Shown piece by piece: positions 7,856-12,350 of a stretch of 12,350 nt of DNA. Numbering within the stretch: the stretch's first letter is position 1; the number at the start of each line of letters is the position of its first letter. The position numbers were made by a program, and so were the translations under genes. The notes under the pieces were generated by a model. It was not told where the DNA came from and did no database searches. It worked only from the letters and a program-made list of their open reading frames with translations. The DNA comes from DASQVO01 sp035640715 (GTDB lineage: Bacteria > Actinomycetota > Actinomycetes > Streptosporangiales > Streptosporangiaceae), in NCBI GenBank assembly GCA_035640715.1, contig DASQVO010000486.1:1-12350 (forward strand), given 5' to 3'.

Positions 7856-8458
7856 TCACAGCGGGAGGAACCCTCCGATGGAGGGCCGGTAGGCGAGTAC
7901 GCGGCCGGTGTGGATCTCGTAGAACCAGGCGTGCAGCCGGAGCTCGCCCCCGGTGAGTCGTCTGGCGATGGCCGGGAAGCCGTGCAGGCGGTCCAGTTGG
8001 ATCAGCACGTGTTGCTGCACGGCCTCCGCGACGTCCGGTCCCGGGTGGGTGGATGACCCGGACAGTGTGGAGCGGAGGTCGGCGTTCTTCAGCCAGTCGC
8101 GTACGGCGGGGATGGAGGTGAGGTCCTCTCCCCGCACGAGCGCGCCCACCGCGCCGCAGTGCGAGTGGCCGCACACCACGATGTCGCGGACACCCAGCAC
8201 CTCCACTGCGTACTCGATGGTCGCGGCCTCGCTGCAGGACTGGCCGGGCAGATGCCGGGGGACGATGTTGCCCGCCGTACGCAGCTCGAATAGATCGCCG
8301 GGCCGCGCTCCGGTGATGAGTGCGGGGACCACTCGGGAATCGGAGCAGGTAATGAACAAGGCCTGTGGGTGTTGTCCGGCGGCCAACCGGTTGAGTTCGA
8401 CGCCGCGTTGCGCGGCCAGGGCAGGGAATCGCCGGGCGTGGTCGATAAGTGACTGCAT
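7856..8458 (-). CDS. Beta-class carbonic anhydrase
   Basis: Complete 200-residue zinc enzyme for reversible CO2 hydration in the cytoplasm. The zinc and catalytic set is intact: C38-S-D40-S-R42, then H98-S-H-C101-G. RTAGN (60-64) and the SEAATIEYAV helix are also typical. ATG 8458-8456 is preceded by GGGAGG with about 9 bases of spacing. It lies 50 bp upstream of the SulP gene on the same strand, so the pair probably forms an operon in which the enzyme makes or consumes bicarbonate handled by the transporter. The length is usual for the family; nothing is missing. No clear promoter is visible just upstream. A TTGACG at 8568-8573 (minus strand) lacks a matching -10 at the right distance. Confidence 0.95.
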   Translation of the reverse strand: MQSLIDHARRFPALAAQRGVELNRLAAGQHPQALFITCSDSRVVPALITGARPGDLFELRTAGNIVPRHLPGQSCSEAATIEYAVEVLGVRDIVVCGHSHCGAVGALVRGEDLTSIPAVRDWLKNADLRSTLSGSSTHPGPDVAEAVQQHVLIQLDRLHGFPAIARRLTGGELRLHAWFYEIHTGRVLAYRPSIGGFLPL

Positions 8459-8675
8459 TGCTGATGCCTCCCTGTCGTCCTGGTGGACGACGCGTTGGTC
8501 GTGTTCGGTGGGAAGGTCGGCAGGAGCGAACGACGGGCAGCGAACAGCGACCCTGCGGCTGATGGCACGTCAAGGCATGGAGATGTCGCGGGCAGGCCTG
8601 AAGTCCCTCAGGGGATCGAGCCGTTGGAGGGATCGTGTCGCTGCCGAGAAACGCCGCGTCGCTCGGTCGTGTCGA

Positions 8676-9053
8676 TCAGCAGCGGAAAACCTGGAGCACC
8701 GCAAGCAATGCGCCACTGCGTTGCCTGCGCATACCGTACGGCGCGGAGACTGCGCCGTTTGCGGGGCGGGCGGCGGCAACCGATGGAGTCGTCGCCACGG
8801 GAGTGCCGCGGGACGTCTCGTTCACAGAGGAAGGGGGGTCGTCCTGGCGGTTACGGGTCCGCACGTCACCAGAGATCCCCGGCCTGGCAGAGCCGTCGCA
8901 ATTCTGCGTGTCGGCTTTCTGCGTGTCGGCTTTCTGCGTCACGGCCACGTGAGAGTGCGCCTGCGCGGGTGAGGAAAACCCGTGTGAAAAGAACAGGAAG
9001 GCGAACAGGACCATGGCCAACGCCGCCGAAGCTTTGAGGACCGGCCTCGTCAC
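8676..9053 (-). CDS. Small secreted protein with QKADT repeat, function unknown
   Basis: A 125-residue protein I do not recognise. GTG 9053-9051 is chosen because GGGGGAG lies 7 bases upstream and a textbook signal peptide follows at once: basic start (TRPVLK), hydrophobic core (SAALAMVLFAFLFF), and a probable cut after AQA at residue 32. The mature part of about 93 residues opens with HSH, carries a doubled QKADT at 40-49, is Thr/Ser/Pro-rich and probably unstructured, and ends in a short hydrophobic run LLAVLQVF with the last residue Cys125. The only other cysteine is C52, so a disulfide is possible after export. The coding strand reads toward the carbonic anhydrase gene with 217 bp between, so co-transcription is possible but not shown. 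An in-frame ATG at 9149 lacks a ribosome site and would spoil the signal peptide. Confidence 0.72.
   Translation of the reverse strand: MTRPVLKASAALAMVLFAFLFFSHGFSSPAQAHSHVAVTQKADTQKADTQNCDGSARPGISGDVRTRNRQDDPPSSVNETSRGTPVATTPSVAAARPANGAVSAPYGMRRQRSGALLAVLQVFRC
8902..8940. repeat. 15-bp tandem repeat, about 2.6 copies, in the secreted-protein gene
   Basis: Unit ttctgcgtgtcggct at 8902-8916 and 8917-8931, followed by a partial third copy to 8940. In the coding strand each unit gives the pentapeptide repeat QKADT just after the predicted signal-peptide cleavage site. The period is a multiple of three, so length changes would keep frame. Confidence 0.9.
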
Positions 9054-9135
9054 TGCGTCGCTCCCCCTGTTGACCTGGCATCGTGCCCGGTGGACACCGG
9101 CGGCTGCTTGGTGGCTCTGGCTATTCCCGCTGCCC

Positions 9136-9141
9136 ATTGTA
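9136..9141 (-). promoter_or_regulatory. Possible -10 element for the secreted-protein gene
   Basis: TACAAT on the minus strand, five of six bases of the TATAAT consensus, in an AT-richer patch about 80 bases upstream of the GTG start. No good -35 is seen at 16-18 bases. It would give a leader of roughly 75 bases. Confidence 0.35.
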
Positions 9142-9176
9142 TGGCACATCTAACATGGTGCGCGCGATGTGGTCGC

Positions 9177-9230
9177 GGAATTAACAGAATCGGTATTAAC
9201 CTATAAGTCAAAGAAAACCAGGACATAGGG
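9177..9230. other. AT-rich patch in the gap between the secreted-protein gene and the toxin gene
   Basis: About 50 bases of unusually low GC for this window, with ATTAAC twice in direct orientation 15 bases apart (9180-9185 and 9195-9200) and TATAAG at 9202-9207. A plus-strand TTAACA (9181-9186) sits 15 bases before TATAAG, a short promoter spacing. It points toward the VOC-like relic that starts a few tens of bases later, so it may be that lost gene's promoter. Confidence 0.3.
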
Positions 9231-9234
9231 AGCG

Positions 9235-9312
9235 CTGGAACCGCCGGAAACGGGAACCAGCAGATGATGATGCACCTCGACATCGAGGTGGAGGATCTCG
9301 AGACGGCGTCGG
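9235..9312 (+). pseudogene. Relic of a VOC (glyoxalase-fold) gene
   Basis: The plus frame GNGNQQMMMHLDIEVEDLETA strongly recalls the start of the second repeat in VOC/glyoxalase-like proteins, where (P)QQMHLDI-V-DLD-A is common. Twelve of 13 codons from the last ATG of the MMM run have G or C in third position, as real genes here do. The similarity stops after ETA; the following residues do not continue the family. No start site or full domain is present, so this is a scrap at best. The core is palindromic (cacctcga / tcgaggtg), so HLDVEV is also read on the minus strand and chance is not excluded. Confidence 0.4.
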
Positions 9313-9464
9313 CGATCACCTCGTACTCGGTGATCTTGTCCAGCGGCCGCGCGGGCGGCTCACGCAGCGCCGGCGTCGTTCAGCAGGTGAGCAAAGCGGC
9401 GACGGAACTCGGCCTCATCCAGGCCGGGGCCTTCCTCCCAGGCAAAGAGACGAAGGTCTCTCCG
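9313..9464 (-). pseudogene. Two coding-like relics in different minus-strand frames
   Basis: Between the VOC-like scrap and the toxin stop, two minus-strand stretches look like real protein. One (9464-9360) directly follows the toxin stop in the same frame and gives 34 residues, including LFAWEEGPGLDEAEFRRRF, ending in its own TGA. The other (about 9390-9313) reads ALREPPARPLDKITEYEVIADAV in a different frame, with nearly every codon ending in G or C. Neither has a start with a ribosome site. I do not recognise either family. They are best read as ends of genes lost by recombination. Confidence 0.35.
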
Positions 9465-9788
9465 CTACGCCTTCGGCCAGTGGAGACCTACGTACGGCTC
9501 CGGGTTGCTGCTGGCCCAGGCGTCGAGCAGGGTGGCCAGATGGTCGCCCATTCCCTGCGCCGGCAGGCGCGACTTGAGCACGCAGACGACCACGATGCCG
9601 CGTTCTCGCGCGAAGTCCTTGACGTTCTCGGTGACGAGCATCCGCTGCTCTTGCGCGGCGACACTCGCCACCTCCCGGTCAGGACGAGCATCAACGCCCC
9701 GATCCCGGACGTGCACCGCATCGTGCCCGCGGGCCACGAGCTTGTCGCATGTCGCGGACGGGAACATCTCATCGATCAGGAACCGCAC
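9465..9788 (-). CDS. PIN-like toxin of the Mut7-C / DUF5615 type (VapC45-like)
   Basis: A 107-residue probable RNase toxin. It matches the DUF5615/Mut7-C PIN-like pattern: RFLIDEM with D6-E7 on the first strand, GHDAVHV at 21-27, D37 in the place of the family's sDxxV motif, and LVTENVKDF (51-59) where the family has T-x-(D/N)-x-DF. These acidic residues should form the metal site. The start is GTG 9788-9786: it keeps the essential first strand, which the next ATG (residue 8) would lose. Only 3 bases separate it from the antitoxin stop and no real Shine-Dalgarno precedes it, so translation probably depends on coupling to the antitoxin, keeping toxin output low. RNA substrate unknown. Relics lie downstream. 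Confidence 0.8.
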   Translation of the reverse strand: MRFLIDEMFPSATCDKLVARGHDAVHVRDRGVDARPDREVASVAAQEQRMLVTENVKDFARERGIVVVCVLKSRLPAQGMGDHLATLLDAWASSNPEPYVGLHWPKA

Positions 9789-9791
9789 CTG

Positions 9792-10220
9792 TCAGCTGGC
9801 CATCAGCCGCTCGCGGTGTTCGGCGAGCTTGCGGGCCCGCTCCGCGGCCGCGTCGTTCGCGGCGACCTGCGCCTCGATCTCGTCCCTGTGCGCGGCCGCG
9901 AAGTCGATGGCGACTCGGATGTGCCGGGGATGCAACCCGAACTGCTCAGCGAGAACGGCGATGCGGTGCTCTTGCGTGCCCTTCGTGTAGCGCAACGCCG
10001 AGACGACCTCCCACACGTCAGGCCCAACGGCGAGCGCGGCCCGTCGTCCGGTCGGCCCGTCGCGGTAGACGATGCCGGGGTACTCCGCCGTGTCCAGGCC
10101 TTCGGAGACGAGCCGCTCAAGCAGTGCCCGTTCGGTAATGCCTTCGGCGGCCGCATGATGCTCCAGCCGCTCTTTCACACCAGGATGCAGCCGATACGAA
10201 GTCGCGCGAGTCTCCGGCAT
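9792..10220 (-). CDS. Antitoxin with CopG-like N-terminus and DUF433-like region (VapB45-like)
   Basis: A 142-residue partner and probable repressor of the PIN-like toxin. The N-terminus (ETRATSYRLHPGVKERLEHH, then AEGITERALLERLVSEGL) has the strand-helix-helix pattern of ribbon-helix-helix DNA-binding domains. Residues about 50-70 (YPGIVYRDGPTGRRAALAVG, then PDVWEVV) and the later helix ending in AAHRDEIEAQV match the DUF433-like part of VapB45-type antitoxins; the C-terminus is a charged helix that probably wraps the toxin. There are two adjacent ATG codons (10223 and 10220): AGGAGG sits 3 bases from the first and 6 from the second, so the second is preferred. It precedes the toxin gene, the usual antitoxin-first order, and probably represses its own promoter through the TGTA boxes upstream. 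Confidence 0.8.
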   Translation of the reverse strand: MPETRATSYRLHPGVKERLEHHAAAEGITERALLERLVSEGLDTAEYPGIVYRDGPTGRRAALAVGPDVWEVVSALRYTKGTQEHRIAVLAEQFGLHPRHIRVAIDFAAAHRDEIEAQVAANDAAAERARKLAEHRERLMAS

Positions 10221-10231
10221 CATCAACCTCC

Positions 10232-10254
10232 TGTATGACAATGTACCGCTACAT
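10232..10254. promoter_or_regulatory. TGTA-box operator overlapping the toxin-antitoxin promoter
   Basis: A palindrome ATGTA-CCGC-TACAT at 10241-10254 plus a further TGTA at 10232-10235, ten bases from the next TGTA. On the minus strand TACATT (10245-10240) could be the -10 of the operon. Short repeated half-sites over the promoter are typical for ribbon-helix-helix autorepressors. Confidence 0.4.
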
Positions 10255-10358
10255 GAGCACTTCCGCAGGAACACGCGACCGCCATGACGGTCCAGCCAGA
10301 AGCGTGCTCCACGGTCAGCGGCTGAAGCCGTACGCCCGCGCCCTCGAGCACGAACGCG

Positions 10359-10637
10359 CTAAGCATTAGCGTCCGCTAGCGCGGTCAGCGCCTGGTCGAC
10401 GTCTTGGTCGGTCGTGTAGATGTGGCAGGCGAGCCGGGTGCGGCCTGCCCGGGTGCTGGCCCGGATGCCGGCCCGGGCCAGCCTCGCCCCGGCGTCTGGG
10501 ATGCCGGCGGACACGATGGCGCTGTCACCCGGCGGCAGGTCCAGGCCGCGCCGGAGCCGGCTGGCCAGGCGGAGGTTGTGGGCGTGAATGACGGGGATCC
10601 CGATCTGCTCGACAACCTCCAGGGCCGGTACCGGGAG
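10359..10637 (-). pseudogene. 3' remnant of a class V aminotransferase gene
   Basis: About 92 codons in one frame from PALEVVEQIGIPVIHAHNLR to the TAG at 10361-10359. The text, including LDLPPGDSAIVSAGIP, ARLARAGIRASTRAGRTRL and HIYTTDQDVDQALTAL, fits the C-terminal small domain of PLP-dependent class V aminotransferases (cysteine desulfurase/kynureninase fold). The PLP-lysine region and the N-terminal two thirds are absent, and there is no start codon with a ribosome site at the junction. It is joined out of frame to the YdhR-like gene start, so it is not expected to be translated. Confidence 0.7.
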
Positions 10638-10825
10638 GCCTCCTCCGACTCCCACAGCAGGACGGCCCCCCACCGGTTGGCAACGGGGTCGGATACCCAC
10701 ATCTTGAAGCGGAGCCCCGGCACCTCGGCGAACGCGGCGACCGACTCATTCCGCAGGTACTCGCGCATGGACTCGATCGTCTGGCCGGAAGCGGACAGGT
10801 CCCACCACACGATATCGGCGCGCAT
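10385..10825 (-). pseudogene. YdhR-like monooxygenase-fold gene, truncated and fused out of frame
   Basis: ATG 10825-10823 follows AAGGG at about 11 bases. The first 66 or so residues (ADIVWWDLSASGQTIESM, then VPGLRFKMWVSDP, NRWGAVLLWESEEASR) look like the N-terminal two thirds of the YdhR-like dimeric alpha-beta barrel family of about 100 residues. After EEASR, near 10625-10637, the text becomes that of the aminotransferase DNA read in the wrong frame, giving an Arg/Ser/Pro-rich tail of about 80 meaningless residues to the stop at 10385. A deletion has probably joined two genes. If translated, the product would lack the last strand and helix of the barrel, so it is probably inactive. Confidence 0.7.
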
Positions 10826-10946
10826 AGCGGTCTGTTCCCTTCAAGAACGCGATGCCGGCTGACGGGTCCCCCCGTGTGGCATGAGCCTAGTGCGGGTGGC
10901 GCGGCCCTGCACTGCGGTGGGATGAGAGGCGGTTTCACGAGTGGTA

Positions 10947-10960
10947 ACTTCGTGCGAAGT
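10947..10960. promoter_or_regulatory. Palindromic operator candidate upstream of the NADP(H)-binding protein gene
   Basis: Perfect inverted repeat ACTTCG-TG-CGAAGT, inside a longer TnACTT-6-AAGTnA pattern (10945-10962), 39 bases before the ATG. TAACTT (10945-10950) also fits a -10 shape. Many HxlR-type repressors control such reductases from similar sites, but no repressor gene is adjacent here, so this is an inference. Confidence 0.45.
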
Positions 10961-10999
10961 GAACTGTGGCACACGATCGGACGGCAGGAGTACGGCAGC

Positions 11000-11680
11000 A
11001 TGACGACGATTGGGCTGATCGGCGCCGGGATGATCGGCGGCACGGTGGCACGGCTGGCCGTCGCCGCCGGCTACGACGTGGTACTGAGCAACTCGCGCGG
11101 GCCAGAGACCCTCACCGAACTGGTCGATGAGCTGGGGCCGAACGCCCGGGCCGCGACGCCGGCCGAAGCGGCCGAAGCGGGTGACCTGGTTGTCGTGACC
11201 GTCCCGCTGAAGGCCTACCAGAGCGTGCCCGCCGAGCCGCTCGCCGGGAAGGTCGTCCTCGACACCAACAACTACTACCCGTCGCGTGACGGGCAGTTCC
11301 CGGACCTGGACGACGGCTCCACCACCAGCAGCGAACTGCTCCAGAAGCATTTGCCGACGGCCAAGGTCGTCAAGTGCTTCAACAACATATTCTTCAAGCA
11401 CCTCCAGGCGCTGGCACGCCCGGCCGGCTCCCCTGAGCGCACCGCGCTCCCAATCGCGGGCGACGACTCGCAGGCGAAGGCGACGGTGACGGCGTTCCTC
11501 GACGCGATCGGCTACGACGCGGTCGATGCCGGCCGGCTCGCCGAGGGCAGGCGCTTCCAGCCCGGCACTCCGCCGTACGGCACCATCTACGCCGGCGGCG
11601 ACGCGGACTTCACCGCCTCGCCCGGCGTGCCCGCGGGCGCTGACGTGATCCGTCGCTCATTGGCAGCCACCGGCGATTAG
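11000..11680 (+). CDS. NADP(H)-binding F420-reductase-like oxidoreductase
   Basis: A 226-residue soluble protein of the NADPH-dependent F420 reductase-like (NADP_Rossmann) family. The Rossmann start TIGLIGAGMIGG has G8-x-G10-xx-G13. After the second strand, SNSRGPETL (30-38) offers Ser/Arg side chains for the NADP 2'-phosphate, so NADP(H) is preferred over NAD. LVVVTVPLKA, VVLDTNNYYPSRDG and VVKCFNNIFF follow the family order. The substrate is unknown; I infer a flavin, F420 or quinone-type reduction rather than a known step. ATG 11000 is selected because AGGAG lies 9 bases upstream and the Rossmann strand begins directly; the open frame to 10874 has no such support. It stands alone, divergent from the broken YdhR-like gene, with a palindrome in its promoter region. 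Confidence 0.88.
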   Translation: MTTIGLIGAGMIGGTVARLAVAAGYDVVLSNSRGPETLTELVDELGPNARAATPAEAAEAGDLVVVTVPLKAYQSVPAEPLAGKVVLDTNNYYPSRDGQFPDLDDGSTTSSELLQKHLPTAKVVKCFNNIFFKHLQALARPAGSPERTALPIAGDDSQAKATVTAFLDAIGYDAVDAGRLAEGRRFQPGTPPYGTIYAGGDADFTASPGVPAGADVIRRSLAATGD

Positions 11681-11880
11681 TTATCGGCGCACTCGCCCAG
11701 GGTGTCATGCGCGAGGTGACGCACAGGGTAAGTGTGGGAGTGAGCGAGGGATGCGGGGGTGCACATTCCCCGGCGTTCACCCCGCCTGATCGGCAGAAAC
11801 ATGTCAAGACCTTGCGTGGTAGTGTCACCACGCCTTCGTTCGGTATAAGAATCTCGGCTTGACGTGGAGCGGCTGGCGGG
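11681..11880. other. 200-bp gap before pyrD; no gene seen
   Basis: No open frame with coding character is seen on either strand; frames that cross it are continuations of pyrD antisense shadows. The first 130 bases show no strong hairpin or T tract, so no terminator for the upstream oxidoreductase gene can be placed. The last 70 bases carry the inverted repeat and -10-like box listed separately. Confidence 0.6.
11814..11849 (+). promoter_or_regulatory. Inverted repeat and -10-like box upstream of pyrD
   Basis: A perfect 7-bp inverted repeat GCGTGGT-agtgtc-ACCACGC (11814-11833) lies just before TATAAG (11844-11849), 31 bases before the pyrD ATG. GTGTCA, inside the repeat, is 17 bases from TATAAG and could act as a weak -35. 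The repeat would then overlap the polymerase site, as expected for an operator; a short RNA hairpin is the alternative if transcription starts further upstream. Confidence 0.4.
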
Positions 11881-12350
11881 ATGTATGAGCTGCTGTACCG
11901 GGTGCTGCTGCGGCGGCTTCCGGCGGAGACCGCGCACGCGCTCGGCTTCGGGCTGATCCGCGCGGCGGCCGCGGTGCCCGGTGCGGCGTGGCTGCTGCGG
12001 CGCTGGCTCGCGCCCCGCGATCCGGTCCTCCGGGTCCGGGCGCTCGGGCTGGACCTGCCGGGGCCACTGGGCCTGGGCGCCGGGTTCGACAAGGACGCCC
12101 GCGGCGCGGACGCACTCGGCGCGCTCGGGTTCGCGTTCGTCGAGGTCGGCACGGTGACGGCGCACGCCCAGCCGGGTAACCCGCGGCCCCGCATGTTCCG
12201 GCTCGCGGCCGACCGGGCGCTCGTCAACCGGATGGGCTTCAACAACGAGGGCGCCGCCGCCGCGGCGGTCCGGCTGCGCGAGCGGCCGCACCGGCCGGGC
12301 CGGCCTGTGGTCGCGGTCGGGGTCAACATCGGGAAGACGAAGACGGTCCC
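11881..12350 (+). CDS. pyrD: Dihydroorotate dehydrogenase, class 2 (partial, runs off right edge)
   Basis: The first 156 codons of the membrane-linked, quinone-dependent enzyme that oxidises dihydroorotate to orotate in pyrimidine synthesis. Hallmarks are present in order: a class 2 N-terminal helical region that docks on the membrane (YELLYRVLLRRLPAETAHAL), FMN-binding GLGAGFDKD (64-72), VEVGTVT then QPGNPRPRMFRL (87-108), NRMGFNN (116-122), and VGVNIGKTK near the cut. D72 stands where Asn is common. The catalytic Ser lies beyond the edge. ATG 11881 is chosen by the family N-terminus; upstream GGAG is rather far, and GGCGGG touches the ATG, so the ribosome site is weak. Probably transcribed from the -10-like box about 32 bases upstream. 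Confidence 0.95.
   Translation, partial: MYELLYRVLLRRLPAETAHALGFGLIRAAAAVPGAAWLLRRWLAPRDPVLRVRALGLDLPGPLGLGAGFDKDARGADALGALGFAFVEVGTVTAHAQPGNPRPRMFRLAADRALVNRMGFNNEGAAAAAVRLRERPHRPGRPVVAVGVNIGKTKTV

Noticed and set aside
6558..7892. A 444-codon open frame on the plus strand opposite sulP
   Set aside because: Low-complexity Gly/Asp/Gln/His text with no family signal; the minus strand has an unmistakable SulP transporter.
7806..8573. Upstream extension of the sulP reading frame
   Set aside because: It is the carbonic anhydrase DNA in another frame; sulP has its own start and ribosome site at 7805.
8588..8622. Short hairpin (CCTGA/TCAGG) downstream of the secreted-protein gene
   Set aside because: The stem is five base pairs with no T tract; too weak to call a terminator.
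9264..10238. A 324-codon plus-strand frame across the toxin-antitoxin pair
   Set aside because: Apart from its first few residues (the VOC-like scrap) it is antisense to two well-supported genes and has no family signal.
1..12350. tRNA, rRNA, CRISPR array, transposase or integrase
   Set aside because: Looked for in all gaps; no cloverleaf-like segments, regularly spaced repeats, or recombinase motifs were seen.

Overview
GC-rich DNA, with G or C at most third codon positions, GTG starts beside ATG starts, and actinobacterial gene families (SbcCD, a single-chain heterodimer-like ABC exporter, class 2 PyrD). The host is most likely a high-GC actinomycete; the sequence alone does not give a genus.

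Layout from left to right. (1) 1-2282, minus strand: the sbcD-sbcC DNA repair operon. sbcC starts at 927 and runs off the left edge; sbcD (927-2282) is complete. The leftmost 67 bases, inside sbcC, are an exact in-frame copy of an internal piece of sbcD, which marks either a rearrangement or an assembly error. (2) 2427-6230, plus strand: one very large gene for an ABC exporter with two transmembrane/ATPase halves in a single chain, divergent from sbcD, with an AT-rich MarR-type palindrome on its start codon. (3) 6315-9053, minus strand: a small secreted protein, a beta-carbonic anhydrase and a SulP anion (probably bicarbonate) transporter, read in that order. The last two look like one inorganic-carbon operon. 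(4) 9054-9464: a gap with a probable promoter, an AT-rich patch and several short coding-like relics in different frames, including a VOC/glyoxalase-like scrap. (5) 9465-10220, minus strand: a toxin-antitoxin pair of the VapBC45-like type (Mut7-C/DUF5615 PIN-like toxin; antitoxin with a CopG-like N-terminus and a DUF433-like remainder), with TGTA-box palindromes at its promoter. (6) 10359-10825, minus strand: a broken chimera in which the start of a YdhR-like gene is joined out of frame to the 3' end of a class V aminotransferase gene. (7) 11000-11680, plus strand: an NADP(H)-binding F420-reductase-like protein behind a palindromic operator candidate. (8) 11881 to the right edge, plus strand: the 5' part of pyrD.

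The window mixes core housekeeping genes at its ends (sbcCD, pyrD) with an accessory stretch (about 9054-10860) rich in relics, a toxin-antitoxin pair and a deletion fusion. I see no tRNA, rRNA, CRISPR array, insertion sequence or integrase. I do not see a clearly new multi-gene system. The items most worth following are the sbcD-derived segment in sbcC, the chimeric pseudogene, the relic cluster next to the toxin, and the secreted protein upstream of the carbonic anhydrase/SulP pair.
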